Assembly (NCBI RefSeq): GCF_008801835.1
Contig: NZ_VZOW01000027.1
Coordinates: 1-64,000, forward strand
Source: Cupriavidus pauculus
GTDB lineage: Bacteria; Pseudomonadota; Gammaproteobacteria; Burkholderiales; Burkholderiaceae
DNA: 64,000 nucleotides
Direction: 5' to 3'
In this document: positions 35,508 through 43,216 of the stretch, in pieces
How the letters are laid out: each line of letters starts with the position of its first letter
How positions within the stretch are numbered: position 1 is the first letter of the stretch
The notes under the pieces: model-generated
Seen by the model: the letters and a program-made list of their open reading frames with translations, nothing else
The model's database searches: none
Told to the model about the DNA's origin: nothing
Position numbers and translations under genes: made by a program

Positions 35508-35819
35508 TCAGTACTCGCTGGGCAGCAGCAGCGTGGTGACGCTGCGATCCCATTCGGTAATGATCCAGAGCTTCAGGTCAGGCTCGACCTGGTAGGACGA
35601 GAACAGGCGATCCTCGCCGGACTTCAACGCGGCGTCGTTCTGGCGCCGGTCGCTGTCGTCGAGGTCACCCCAGTCGCCATGGAGATGGCGAAACAGGAAC
35701 GGCGCGGGGTTGAGCCGGCCCTGCCGGACCAGTTCATCGACGCCGCAGGTCATGACCATCTGGCCGGGCGAGAAGCGCCGGTTCGAGGTCTGGGCGATGG
35801 GAGATGCTTGGGTTGCCAT
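35508..35819 (-). CDS. small ICE/plasmid-related protein
   Basis: 103 residues from the ATG at 35819 (GGAG upstream). Conserved-looking core: RRFSPGQMVMTCGVDELV, then FLFRHLHGDWGDLDDSDRRQ and LWIITEWDRSVTTLLLP. From recall this sequence type is common on plasmids and ICEs and annotated as 'plasmid related protein'. No activity is known. Confidence 0.7.
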   Translation of the reverse strand: MATQASPIAQTSNRRFSPGQMVMTCGVDELVRQGRLNPAPFLFRHLHGDWGDLDDSDRRQNDAALKSGEDRLFSSYQVEPDLKLWIITEWDRSVTTLLLPSEY

Positions 35820-35841
35820 GGTGTGCTCCCTGGAGAATGGA

Positions 35842-35876
35842 GGGGCCACGGCACCCCAGCGGGGTGGTAGACCCCG
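35842..35876 (-). promoter_or_regulatory. two-stem leader before the 103-residue gene
   Basis: The inner stem CACCCC-agc-GGGGTG (35852-35866) is enclosed by an outer GGGG/CCCC pairing. On the minus strand it contains CCGGGGTC, a near match of the CCGGGGTTC shared with other leaders. Confidence 0.55.
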
Positions 35877-35892
35877 GTTGGGTGGATGAGAG

Positions 35893-35908
35893 CGACGGCG
35901 AGCCGTCG
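35893..35908 (-). terminator. hairpin after the methyltransferase gene
   Basis: CGACGGC-ga-GCCGTCG, a 7-bp perfect stem 15 bases after the stop codon at 35923. No strong U-run, so it may be a processing or weak termination site. Confidence 0.45.
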
Positions 35909-35922
35909 TTGATGAGCCGCGA

Positions 35923-37032
35923 TCAGCGGATGGTCAATACCTCGCCCCGCGTGGCGGAGCCTGGCGTCATGTCCCAGGCTCGGATGACAGGGACGAACTT
36001 GTCGGTGAGGATGCGGGTCTCGGCTACGGAGCCGTCGTCGCGCTCGGTGAACTCCTGCTGGAGGGTCTTCTCCTTGTGAGTGTCCCCTTTGACGACGAGC
36101 ACGCGACCATTCCTGGAGCGCACCACGCCGGAGATCGCGCCTGCGGCCAGGGCCAGGGCGAGATGCCAGTGCGACAACGCACGCGCCGGAGGCCGCAGCG
36201 CTTTCTGCGCGGCGCCCAGGTGCGTGTCCACGGACGGCCAGAGCCCTTGCAGCCGGCCGACTTCATCGGCGAACTGCTCCGGTTCCATCGTCACGCGGTA
36301 GAAGTGCTCCGGCTCGGCCTGAGCCGCGGGGACGGTATACGGCAGGAACGGCCATTCGCTCGGCAGTTCCTCGGCTTCGGCATCGCCTTGCCCGATCTGC
36401 AACAGCAGACCGCGCGTGGCCTTGACCGCATCCGATGCCTGGTCGCGCTGGCGAATGCGCCGACCGAAGATCACCACCTGCCGGAACTGCTTGTCCACCG
36501 CCTGGTAGATGCGTAGCTCGGCGAAGTGCCTGGTCAGCCAACCGACCAGCTCGGCGTCGAGCACGTAGGACGGCACGATGAAGACCATCACGCCGCCGTA
36601 TTGCAGCAGCGGCAAGCTGCGCTGGTAGAAGAGCTTTTCCAGCCGGGCGCGGCCCTGACCCTGGTAGCCGATGTTGCCGTTGACGTCCTTGCTCAGGTCG
36701 CCATACGGCGGGTTCAGCCACAACAGGCCGAAGGTCTGGCGGGAGATCAGCGTATCCATCAAGTCGCCGTGGATGCAGTGGTCGACCAGACTGCGGGCAT
36801 GGCGTGCCCGCTCGGCGTCGTATTCGACTGCGAAGGCCTTGGCCTGCTCGCGCCCGAGGACATGGGCGGCCTCGGCGATCGCCACGCCTTCACCGGCGCA
36901 CGGATCGATGATGCACATGGGGCCGTTGGCCGGCGCCAGTGCGGACAGCACCCGCTCCAACGTCGGTTCATCGGTCGGGAAATAGCCGTTCTTGATGAAA
37001 TTGCGGGCAAGCCGCGGAAACATGAGAGCCAT
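35923..37032 (-). CDS. N6-adenine DNA methyltransferase-like protein (DUF6094 type)
   Basis: 369 residues. The SAM-binding motif DPCAGEG (about 44-50) and catalytic NPPYGD (about 107-112) are both intact, with a target-recognition-like C-terminal half. N6-adenine methyltransferases of this fold protect DNA or modify it for regulation. There is no restriction endonuclease beside it, so an anti-restriction or orphan role is more likely than a full R-M system. Strong hairpin leader upstream. Confidence 0.8.
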   Translation of the reverse strand: MALMFPRLARNFIKNGYFPTDEPTLERVLSALAPANGPMCIIDPCAGEGVAIAEAAHVLGREQAKAFAVEYDAERARHARSLVDHCIHGDLMDTLISRQTFGLLWLNPPYGDLSKDVNGNIGYQGQGRARLEKLFYQRSLPLLQYGGVMVFIVPSYVLDAELVGWLTRHFAELRIYQAVDKQFRQVVIFGRRIRQRDQASDAVKATRGLLLQIGQGDAEAEELPSEWPFLPYTVPAAQAEPEHFYRVTMEPEQFADEVGRLQGLWPSVDTHLGAAQKALRPPARALSHWHLALALAAGAISGVVRSRNGRVLVVKGDTHKEKTLQQEFTERDDGSVAETRILTDKFVPVIRAWDMTPGSATRGEVLTIR

Positions 37033-37063
37033 GGGATTTCTCCTGGAATGGGATGAAGGAAAG

Positions 37064-37089
37064 CGGGCATGTGCTGACGCACATGCCCG
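37064..37089 (-). promoter_or_regulatory. 11-bp perfect leader hairpin before the methyltransferase gene
   Basis: CGGGCATGTGC-tgac-GCACATGCCCG. It shares GCATGT...ACATG with hairpin 2 of the three-copy element described at 40.1, 42.7 and 44.9 kb, so it may be a simplified relative. Confidence 0.65.
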
Positions 37090-37100
37090 TGGTGAAGGCT

Positions 37101-37751
37101 TCAGGCGACGTGCCGCAGGGGCGCGTTCGAGGCCAGCTCGTAGTCGGAAGCGCCGAGCGTTCCGCTGCGAATCAGATCACCGAGCGCGGTGGTCAGCGCC
37201 GGCACGTCGATGGCGAGCCGGTGGCCCTCCAGCGGTCCAAGAGCGAACGGGAGGCCGGCCAGCATCTGGCGGGTTTGCAGCAGTTCCAGCACGGTCGCGC
37301 GCCAGTGGTCGAGCAGAGGCAACGGGCAGGTGTCCTGCACCAGCGTCCACAGCCGATCGAGCCGGTGCGTGGAATCGCGGGGCAAAAGCGCCAGTGCGCT
37401 GGCGTTAGCCTTGTCGGGCTGCACGCAGCGCTTGTCGAACAGCCACACATTGGAGAGCGACCCGAACAGCGTGCGCCGGTAGGCGCGCGTGGCTCGCTTC
37501 TCCAGGCGTTCGACGTTGCCGACGAACAGCGGCAGCGAGCCGCCTTCCGGGGTGATGACGTGGAACTGGTCCAGTCCCTGCTCGTCGCGCCCGAGGGTGA
37601 GGCGTGCGAGGAACTCCTGAACGGCGGTGTCACGCGCCCAGATGGACAGGAAGATCAGATTGCCCTGATCGTCACCAACGCAGGCGTCGGCCATCAGGTC
37701 GGGGCACTCGTCGATGCGGTACAGCGGTTTGGATGAGGCGGAAGCAGGCAT
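37101..37751 (-). CDS. hypothetical ICE accessory protein
   Basis: 216 residues with mixed alpha/beta character (YRIDECPDLMADACVGDDQGN at the start, later helical). No membrane segment, no known catalytic motif. The start at 37751 follows a GAGG ribosome site. It has a two-stem leader. Function unknown. Confidence 0.65.
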   Translation of the reverse strand: MPASASSKPLYRIDECPDLMADACVGDDQGNLIFLSIWARDTAVQEFLARLTLGRDEQGLDQFHVITPEGGSLPLFVGNVERLEKRATRAYRRTLFGSLSNVWLFDKRCVQPDKANASALALLPRDSTHRLDRLWTLVQDTCPLPLLDHWRATVLELLQTRQMLAGLPFALGPLEGHRLAIDVPALTTALGDLIRSGTLGASDYELASNAPLRHVA

Positions 37752-37779
37752 GGTGATGTCCTCGATAAAGAGAGAGCAG

Positions 37780-37815
37780 CACCGCCCGCCAGGGCAATGA
37801 CTGCCCCGTGGGGTG
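37780..37815 (-). promoter_or_regulatory. two-stem leader before the 216-residue gene
   Basis: The inner stem GGGCA-atgac-TGCCC lies within an outer CACC/GGTG pairing, 29 bases upstream of the gene. Confidence 0.55.
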
Positions 37816-37841
37816 GATGAAAGAACGCGAATTACCTGGGA

Positions 37842-38183
37842 TCAGAGTTCCCGTTCGGTGAAGGAACCGTCTGCCTGATGCTTGACGGTGCGATTGCCGG
37901 TATTCATTTCCTGGTCGCGCTCGGACTGGATGAACATGCTTTCTGGCACAACGATCTGAAAATGACGCAGAACCTCGCGGTAGTAGTCGAGGTCATGGCC
38001 GAACGGATCTCTCTCGTGCAGGTTGCTGTACAGAAAATCGTCGTCCTCGACCATTGCCGTGTCGTCGATCAACTCGGCTGGCTTCTGAATCATCAGGAAG
38101 AAGTAATCCATCGGCCGATCCCAGCCGAGGATGACGGTGATGGGAAAGCCCTTGTGGGTCGTATCAAAGTAGTGCCGGCTCAT
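37842..38183 (-). CDS. hypothetical ICE accessory protein
   Basis: 113 residues from the ATG at 38183 (GGAGCTTCACC before it). The opening MSRHYFDTTHKGFPITVILGW followed by DRPMDYFFLMIQK suggests a small alpha/beta fold. It is acidic in the middle. No known family recalled. Confidence 0.65.
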   Translation of the reverse strand: MSRHYFDTTHKGFPITVILGWDRPMDYFFLMIQKPAELIDDTAMVEDDDFLYSNLHERDPFGHDLDYYREVLRHFQIVVPESMFIQSERDQEMNTGNRTVKHQADGSFTEREL

Positions 38184-38206
38184 GGTGAAGCTCCTAGGTG
38201 AAGTTG

Positions 38207-38237
38207 CCGGAGCTTCCCCATCGGGGAAGAACCCCGG
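38207..38237 (-). promoter_or_regulatory. two-stem leader before the 113-residue gene
   Basis: The inner CTTCCCC-atc-GGGGAAG is embraced by an outer CCGGAG/CCCCGG stem (one G-U pair). The outer stem is identical to that at 38659-38689 while the inner stem differs. Confidence 0.7.
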
Positions 38238-38287
38238 CGGGTGTGTGGAAATGCCGTATGTACGGCGTGGGAACCAATGCAGGGATT

Positions 38288-38635
38288 TCAGTCCCAGTCG
38301 TCGTCTCGATCGCAACCGGCCGGGCAACATCCCAACTCGATCCCGTGCGAGCAATAGCCGTTTTCAGAGTTCCAGCTCCGCGTCGCCTGCCGTTCGGCGG
38401 GTGTTGCGTAGCCCCATTCCTGAGCTATTTGCAGCGCTGTTGCGTGCTGGGATTCCGGAAATTGACGAACTTGCGCATCGATCTCCGAACTGAAACGCTC
38501 TACGTAGTAGTCGTAAGACAGTCCGCACCCTGCGTTAGCTTGCGTGGCCGCTCTCTCGCAGACAGTTCGCCACGCGGGTTCGTCCGACACAGGGCAGGTA
38601 TCCCCGCCGGGGGCATTGGAAGTGATCGTTGACAT
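38288..38635 (-). CDS. hypothetical Cys-rich ICE accessory protein
   Basis: 115 residues. Eight Cys spread along the sequence (NAGCGLSYDYY, GYCSHGIELGCCPAGCDRDD) hint at a metal-binding C-terminal knuckle. Start at 38635 after GGAGG. Leader at 38659-38689. Function unknown. Confidence 0.65.
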   Translation of the reverse strand: MSTITSNAPGGDTCPVSDEPAWRTVCERAATQANAGCGLSYDYYVERFSSEIDAQVRQFPESQHATALQIAQEWGYATPAERQATRSWNSENGYCSHGIELGCCPAGCDRDDDWD

Positions 38636-38658
38636 GATGGGAGGCCTTAAGAAAAAGG

Positions 38659-38689
38659 CCGGAGTCCTCCCTGCGAGGAAGAACCCCGG
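38659..38689 (-). promoter_or_regulatory. two-stem leader before the Cys-rich gene
   Basis: Outer stem CCGGAG/CCCCGG; inner stem TCCTC-cctgc-GAGGA. It differs from the 38207 leader by compensated changes in the inner stem. Confidence 0.7.
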
Positions 38690-38700
38690 CGGGCGGTGAA

Positions 38701-38716
38701 CGTCGCCGAGGCGACG
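38701..38716 (-). terminator. hairpin after the DUF3275 gene
   Basis: CGTCGCC-ga-GGCGACG, a 7-bp perfect stem 7 bases past the stop codon. It has the same shape as the hairpin at 35893-35908. Confidence 0.45.
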
Positions 38717-38722
38717 GAAAGA

Positions 38723-39334
38723 TCAGGCAGTGGCGAGGTGCCAGTCCTGGGACAGCGGCGCGAACTCGTAGCCCAGCACGCCGAGACGGTCGCGCTGCTC
38801 GCGCAGAACACGACGATCGACGGTAGCGTCGAGCTTGACGATCTCGCCCAGCGGCCAGAGGGTGCCGAACAGCGCTGCGTCGTCCGCATCGGCCGAAGCC
38901 TCGGGGGACGCCACAGCCGGCTTGGAACCGAACGGCGTGGTGTCGACCAGCGGATCGCGCGGGCCGCGGGACTTCGCCTTGGCCCGAGCCTTGGGCGTTG
39001 TTGGTGCGGGAGCCTGCGCTTCCTCGTCGATCGGATCGACTTCCTGCGGGCTCAGTTGTCGGGCTTCGTCACCGCTCAGTTCGTCGATGTTGGAGAGCGT
39101 CATTCCGCCCAGCAGGGCGCGGATTTCGATGACCATGCGACCGTTGGCGGTGTACGTGGACGGGCGGATCTCGGCAATAGCGAAATCGCCCTCGTACTTG
39201 CCTTCGGCGTACTGGTCGAGTTCGGCGTTCTTCACAACGAACTCGCCGATGGAGGTCGCCAGGCGGCCGACGTTGAAGTCGCCGTTCCTGCCGTGGATGG
39301 TCTTGATGGCTAATTGGCCCGGGATGGTAATCAT
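38723..39334 (-). CDS. DUF3275-family ICE protein
   Basis: 203 residues from the ATG at 39334. The N-terminal half (MITIPGQLAIKTIHGRNGDF, then FVVKNAELDQY and IAEIRPSTYTANGRMVIEI) is beta-rich and matches DUF3275, a family confined to ICEs and genomic islands. After a Pro/Ala linker a short C-terminal helix set follows. It may bind DNA or assist replication as in the neighbouring DUF3577 protein, but no function is established. Confidence 0.8.
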   Translation of the reverse strand: MITIPGQLAIKTIHGRNGDFNVGRLATSIGEFVVKNAELDQYAEGKYEGDFAIAEIRPSTYTANGRMVIEIRALLGGMTLSNIDELSGDEARQLSPQEVDPIDEEAQAPAPTTPKARAKAKSRGPRDPLVDTTPFGSKPAVASPEASADADDAALFGTLWPLGEIVKLDATVDRRVLREQRDRLGVLGYEFAPLSQDWHLATA

Positions 39335-39410
39335 GGGAGGCTCCTGCGAATGAAGGACAGCCACAGGCCTTCGGCGTAGATGACCGACGACGGGGTAGCT
39401 GCGGGGAGAA

Positions 39411-39438
39411 GAACAAGGCCCCGGAGTGCGGGGCCTTG
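39411..39438 (-). terminator. terminator after the DUF3577 gene
   Basis: CAAGGCCCCG-gagtg-CGGGGCCTTG, a 10-bp perfect stem beginning 13 bases after the stop. On the minus strand it is followed by TTCTTCTCC. Confidence 0.7.
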
Positions 39439-39450
39439 TGGATCAGCGGG

Positions 39451-39993
39451 TCAGAACGACTCGGCGGACTCCAGTGCGGAGGCCTCGACGTCAGCTTCAG
39501 CGGCCGGCGCGGGGGACGCCTGGGCCGGAGCTTCCTGCGGTGCGGGCGTTTCGGCAGAAGCCGGAACGTCGCTTTCGCGGTCGTCGGAGTCGGTCGGCTT
39601 GGACTCGGCTTTGTAGACGAGATCGCCGTCGACCTTGATCCAGGAGATGAACAGCAGGCGGGCCTTGAAGCTCACCCCCTGCTCGCCGACGCGCTTCCCC
39701 TTGGTATAGGTGAAGACATCGGCCCAGAGGTCGCCGAGGCGGAAGCCGATCAAGACCTTCTTTTCGGCCTTGACCGCATCCTCGCAGCGGCGAACCAGGT
39801 GCTGTGCTTCGTTACCCGAAACGCGGGTGTCGAAGCGCACATACGAGACGTCATCGGTAGGACCGTTGAGCGCCGCGATGTCGCAGGCCAGGAAGGGGGA
39901 ACCTTTCTTGGGCTTCACCTCGCGGATGCGATTGAGGTAGCCCAGACCGGTGATATGCAGGTCGAAAAAGGACTTTTCGCTGGAAGTGGTCAT
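39451..39993 (-). CDS. DUF3577/STY4534-family ICE replication-associated protein
   Basis: 180 residues from the ATG at 39993 (GGAGATTCACC before it). The first 120 residues form an OB-like beta domain (FFDLHITGLGYLNRIREVK, FLACDIAALNG, YVRFDTRVSG), in keeping with a single-strand DNA-binding-like protein. The tail is an acidic, Pro/Ala-rich low-complexity stretch ending ESAESF, reminiscent of SSB tails. From recall, the family is named STY4534, ICE replication protein. Upstream lies copy A of the three-hairpin element. Confidence 0.8.
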   Translation of the reverse strand: MTTSSEKSFFDLHITGLGYLNRIREVKPKKGSPFLACDIAALNGPTDDVSYVRFDTRVSGNEAQHLVRRCEDAVKAEKKVLIGFRLGDLWADVFTYTKGKRVGEQGVSFKARLLFISWIKVDGDLVYKAESKPTDSDDRESDVPASAETPAPQEAPAQASPAPAAEADVEASALESAESF

Positions 39994-40025
39994 GGTGAAT
40001 CTCCAGTAGGACAAGAAAGCGGAGA

Positions 40026-40070
40026 CACACCCGACCCAGGCGGGGAAGGTGTGGAACCCCCGCGTGGGTT
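40026..40070 (-). promoter_or_regulatory. leader hairpins before the DUF3577 gene
   Basis: CACACC/GGTGTG (40026-40053) and AACCC-ccgcgt-GGGTT (40055-40070). The minus strand includes GGGGGTTC, related to the CCGGGGTTC of other leaders. Confidence 0.5.
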
Positions 40071-40146
40071 GATGGAACAGCGATGGCATCACCGTTGGGA
40101 TCGACGGTCGTTCGCGCATGGATGCCGGTGCGAACTGGCTCAGTCA

Positions 40147-40295
40147 CACGGAAAAACCGTGCGCAGCCTCAAAGACCGAAGGCTGCCTGGCATGTTGCTG
40201 ACGACGTCAGCGGGACATGGAGTGAGCGTGGCACGCCGGGCCAGGCCGGGGCCACGGATAATCGGAAATTGCATGCGCCCGCATTGGCGATGCAG
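40147..40295 (-). repeat. three-hairpin element, copy A
   Basis: On plus coordinates: hairpin 3 CACGG-aaaaa-CCGTG (40147-40161), hairpin 1 GCAGCC/GGCTGC (40163-40186), hairpin 2 CATGT-t-GCTGAC-gac-GTCAGC-ggg-ACATG (40191-40219). A region with CGGAAAT and ATTGGCGA shared with copy C follows. It lies between the PP-loop gene and the DUF3577 leader. Confidence 0.8.
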
Positions 40296-40305
40296 ACCTT
40301 GCTCT

Positions 40306-41148
40306 TCAATCGCCGCAGAAACAGGCGATCGGTTCGTCCGCCGGATCGAACAGGTCGCCTTGATCGGCTGCGAAGCGGGCCAGGTCGGCGTAGCTCGGTC
40401 CGTCGACGCGGAAGCGCGCGCCGCTGGGCTTGCTGGCGAGATTCAGCGACTCCATGCGAACCCACCACACGGCCGCTTCCGGGCGGGCCTTGATGAGCGC
40501 CAGGCGCTGCCCGCGCGGTTTCAGGAAGCAGAGATCGCAGTTGCCTTCGAGCGTGCGGCCGTTGACGGTCAGCAGCTCCAGGTCAAACGGTTGTGCCTTC
40601 CAAAAGGCGGTCACGTCGCGCACGGTTGTTCCGGCTTCGGCCAGCGGCATGCACATGGTCTCGTGGACAGATTCGGTGGAGTGGCCGCGCGCGCGGATCT
40701 TGGCGACGCGCCGCTGTTCGTCGGTGCGAATACCGATGAACTGGTCCCACTCCGTCCAGCCAAGCTGCCGCAGGAAGCGGTGCATCGGGCGAATCTTCAG
40801 TGAGGTGGTGCAACCGCGCGCGACGGGATTGGGTAGGTACTGGCGCTTGCGGATCAGCGCCTCGAAGGGTTCACCGTCACGGCTCGCGCGCTCGAAATCT
40901 ACTCGCACGAAACCGGGTGCCTCCGGCTGATATTCAAGCCAATGGACCGGCACGTGCCAGTGTGTGGCGCAGTCGCGCACGAAGCGCAGCGTGGCTTCGA
41001 CTTCCTTGCCGGTGTTGGCAAAGCAGACCACGGTGTCGGCAGGCAATCCGCTGTTCGCCTGTAGCACGCGCCACAGCATGTAGGCGCTGGTGCGCCCACC
41101 GCTGAAGCTGATGCAGGTCGGTTGGTCGATCTTGAACGGGTCGCGCAT
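40306..41148 (-). CDS. PP-loop ATPase, PAPS-reductase-like
   Basis: 280 residues from the ATG at 41148 (GGAG 8 bases upstream). The PP-loop SFSGGRTSAYML (about 15-26) binds ATP. Cys clusters (RGCTTSLKIRP, GNCDLCFLKPRG) and a C-terminal ACFCGD could hold a metal or iron-sulphur centre. PAPS reductase-like proteins on mobile elements (for example DndC) adenylate substrates for sulphur transfer. No other Dnd gene is present, so DNA phosphorothioation is not supported. The true reaction is unknown. Confidence 0.8.
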   Translation of the reverse strand: MRDPFKIDQPTCISFSGGRTSAYMLWRVLQANSGLPADTVVCFANTGKEVEATLRFVRDCATHWHVPVHWLEYQPEAPGFVRVDFERASRDGEPFEALIRKRQYLPNPVARGCTTSLKIRPMHRFLRQLGWTEWDQFIGIRTDEQRRVAKIRARGHSTESVHETMCMPLAEAGTTVRDVTAFWKAQPFDLELLTVNGRTLEGNCDLCFLKPRGQRLALIKARPEAAVWWVRMESLNLASKPSGARFRVDGPSYADLARFAADQGDLFDPADEPIACFCGD

Positions 41149-41166
41149 GGTCGTCTCCGGTGACAT

Positions 41167-41202
41167 GCCGGCGGGCCGGCCGGCGACGAAGGCCGTGCGG
41201 CC
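41167..41202 (-). promoter_or_regulatory. tandem leader hairpins before the PP-loop gene
   Basis: GCCGGC-gggccg-GCCGGC (41167-41184) followed by GGCCG-tg-CGGCC (41191-41202), immediately before the start codon region. Very GC-rich structure could hide the ribosome site. Confidence 0.55.
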
Positions 41203-41244
41203 TGGAGACGAGTGCGGGCGCGCAGCAATAGCCGCGGCGCGAGG

Positions 41245-41268
41245 AAAAAAAGCCCCCTTGCCGGGGGC
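41245..41268 (-). terminator. rho-independent terminator after the DUF3085 gene
   Basis: On the minus strand GCCCCC-ggcaa-GGGGGC is followed by seven T. Confidence 0.9.
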
Positions 41269-41283
41269 GATGAGACCGGAGGG

Positions 41284-41649
41284 TTAGCCGCTGTTCTTGG
41301 TCGGTTCGACCGCCTGCAAGAACAGTTGCGTCTCGGTGGCGGACACTTCGAGATCGTCCTCGCTGTTCAGGATGCGCGTGAAGACGCCATCCTTCGGGTC
41401 CAAGAACTCGCCGAAGTCGTCGCCACCCAGCTCGGCGCGTACCAGCTCCCACCAGTCGTCGAACGGGTCGGTATCCGGGTTGCAGCCGACGGCGTAAGCG
41501 ATCAGCTTCTGGCGGCCATCGGTGCGGCGTTCCCCGCGCTCGGCGAGGAAATACGCACCCTGGTCCTTGGCGAGGATGACGTTGCACTGATTGGCGATTG
41601 CTTCCGCCAGCACGGGGCGCAGATCGGCGCCTTTGAATCGCAGTGACAT
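41284..41649 (-). CDS. DUF3085-family protein
   Basis: 121 residues with the family blocks FKGADLRPVLAEAI, GAYFLAERGER and YAVGCNPDTDPFDDWWE, ending in an acidic stretch. DUF3085 proteins are carried by ICEs and plasmids; function unknown. An RNA motif named after this family is, from recall, catalogued upstream of such genes, which agrees with the nested hairpin at 41677-41709. Confidence 0.8.
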   Translation of the reverse strand: MSLRFKGADLRPVLAEAIANQCNVILAKDQGAYFLAERGERRTDGRQKLIAYAVGCNPDTDPFDDWWELVRAELGGDDFGEFLDPKDGVFTRILNSEDDLEVSATETQLFLQAVEPTKNSG

Positions 41650-41676
41650 GAATGAATCTCCTATGGATTGAAAAGG

Positions 41677-41709
41677 AAAAAGGCTCCCCGCCCGATGGGT
41701 AGGGAGCCT
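41677..41709 (-). promoter_or_regulatory. nested hairpin plus U-run before DUF3085 (attenuator-like)
   Basis: On the minus strand an outer AGGCTCCC/GGGGAGCC-type stem encloses CCC-atc-GGG and is followed by TTTTT. It can end the upstream transcript and, at 28 bases from the DUF3085 start, can also act as its leader. Confidence 0.75.
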
Positions 41710-41744
41710 GCGAGGCAGAGATGCAGACGGGGATGAGTTGGGCT

Positions 41745-42554
41745 TTACGCCGCCCGACGCTGGCGGGAGGCCTTCGTGCCGGAGGTGACGCTCACCTCGA
41801 TCTGGCGCCAGCGCCCGTCGTCGATCAAGCGTTCGAGCACTTCGCCGAGCATGTCGAAATACACCTCGTCATGCCGATCGACCAATTCGCCGTCGCGATG
41901 CAGCTCCACCACGTAGGTGTCGCCGCCTCGGTCGTACAGCACCGTCACCCGGCCCTCGAACTTCGCGGTCGAGACCGTGAAGCTGATCGCCGGAGGCGTC
42001 TCGATGATCTTGGACGGCGTCGGATCGACCCAGGTGAAATCCCGGGCACCCGCATCGACCAGCATGTGGGTGATGCGCCGGAAGCCATCGGGCGCCGGCA
42101 TTTCCTCCAACTGCTGGATGAGCTGACCCAGCTCCATGCACTGCGGCTCGGGAATGGGCAGCTTGGCCGGCGCGGAGCCGAGGATGTGCGTCTTGACGGT
42201 GTAGGGAATGCCGTCGGACGTCATCTCGGTGCGCTCTTCCGGCGTGTCCGCCCGCAGCCCATCGAAACGGCGCCGTGCGTAGGGTTGGACATGCACCTTG
42301 GCGCCTTCGTCGGGGACGGTGGTCACCAGCTTGGAATCGAGCACAGCGAACTCGCTCGGCTTGAGCTTGACGACGATGGCATCGTCGGTGATGGCGACTA
42401 CCTTCCCGTCGAAGGGCTGGGGGTCGACGGCGAAGCCCAATGTCGAAGATTGCGGCTGATCGTCGAACACGCGGTACTTGAACGACCGCACGTTGCGGGG
42501 CACGTGGCCTGCGACTAGCGAAGGCATCATGGATTTGATGAGGGAACGGTCCAT
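41745..42554 (-). CDS. hypothetical ICE accessory protein
   Basis: 269 residues from the ATG at 42554 (AAGGAG 7 bases before). The sequence opens MDRSLIKSMMPSLVAGHVPR and contains beta-rich stretches such as GKVVAITDDAIVVKLKPSEFAVL and later VTVLYDRGGDTYVVELHRDGE, which look like small barrel or SH3-like units. No catalytic motif recognised. Copy B of the three-hairpin element lies upstream. Confidence 0.65.
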   Translation of the reverse strand: MDRSLIKSMMPSLVAGHVPRNVRSFKYRVFDDQPQSSTLGFAVDPQPFDGKVVAITDDAIVVKLKPSEFAVLDSKLVTTVPDEGAKVHVQPYARRRFDGLRADTPEERTEMTSDGIPYTVKTHILGSAPAKLPIPEPQCMELGQLIQQLEEMPAPDGFRRITHMLVDAGARDFTWVDPTPSKIIETPPAISFTVSTAKFEGRVTVLYDRGGDTYVVELHRDGELVDRHDEVYFDMLGEVLERLIDDGRWRQIEVSVTSGTKASRQRRAA

Positions 42555-42576
42555 GGGAATCTCCTTGAGGAAGAAA

Positions 42577-42612
42577 CAAGGGATTCCCCGCCCGCAAGGG
42601 AGAGGTCCCTTG
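42577..42612 (-). promoter_or_regulatory. two-stem leader before the 269-residue gene
   Basis: Outer CAAGGGA/TCCCTTG (7 bp), inner CCC-gcaa-GGG, 23 bases before the start codon and followed on the minus strand by a T-rich tract. Confidence 0.65.
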
Positions 42613-42657
42613 TGGGTGGTGTGGATGGACGCGGTACGTCCGTGGAAAACATCGACC

Positions 42658-42810
42658 AGCACGGCTTCCCGTGCTTGCAGCCTTGAAGGTCTTGGCTGCC
42701 TGGGCATGTGTCGGCAACGCCGACGAACATGGGGCAAGAATGGCCCGGGAGTAAGCGGCCCGCTTGCAGGAAACGGCACCCCATCGCACCCGCTTTCCAG
42801 CGCTGCGGGC
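42658..42810 (-). repeat. three-hairpin element, copy B
   Basis: Hairpin 3 AGCACGG-cttc-CCGTGCT (42658-42675), hairpin 1 GCAGCC/GGCTGC (42677-42699), hairpin 2 CATGT-GTCGGC-aac-GCCGAC-ga-ACATG (42705-42731). The inner stem of hairpin 2 differs from copy A by compensated base pairs. A terminator lies immediately to the right. Confidence 0.8.
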
Positions 42811-42812
42811 GA

Positions 42813-42836
42813 GAAAAAGCCCCTCGAAAGGGGCTT
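42813..42836 (-). terminator. rho-independent terminator after the 92-residue gene
   Basis: On the minus strand AAGCCCC-tttcga-GGGGCTT is followed by TTT, 5 bases past the stop codon. Confidence 0.85.
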
Positions 42837-42841
42837 GGGGG

Positions 42842-43120
42842 TCAGGCTTCGTACACGAAGTAGTGTTCTCGCTGACGCGGGAAGAACACGTGCTTCCACG
42901 TGTCGCCGCTTGTGTTGCCACCGTCGAATACGACCATTTCGTAGTCGTCAATGTCGGTGTCCACCAGATCGGCGCTGTCGATATGGCGCATGTGCAGCGT
43001 ACCGCTCATGCGCTCGAACACCAGGATCTGGCCGATGGCGTCGTCCTGGCTCATGGCGTTGACGCAGGCTCCAAGCTGATTCTCGAAGTCGGGCGTGGGC
43101 AAGATGAGATCGGGGAACAT
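42842..43120 (-). CDS. hypothetical ICE accessory protein
   Basis: 92 residues from the ATG at 43120 (GGAGCAATCTC before it). Acidic, with LVDTDIDDYEMVVFDGGNTS in the middle and aromatic residues at the end. No family recognised. Confidence 0.6.
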   Translation of the reverse strand: MFPDLILPTPDFENQLGACVNAMSQDDAIGQILVFERMSGTLHMRHIDSADLVDTDIDDYEMVVFDGGNTSGDTWKHVFFPRQREHYFVYEA

Positions 43121-43143
43121 GAGATTGCTCCTATGGAATTGAA

Positions 43144-43174
43144 CCAGCCCGGCTCCTGGTGGGAGGCGGGCTGG
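43144..43174 (-). promoter_or_regulatory. two-stem leader before the 92-residue gene
   Basis: Outer CCAGCCCG/CGGGCTGG (8 bp perfect) with inner CTCC/GGAG, 24 bases before the gene. Confidence 0.65.
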
Positions 43175-43216
43175 CATATGGGGGATAAAGGGGAAGGCTT
43201 GCGCGTCGCGTGTCTG

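Noticed and set aside
40306-41148. DNA phosphorothioation (Dnd) system
   Set aside because: Only a DndC-like PP-loop fold is present; no DndA, DndD or DndE candidates are in the window.
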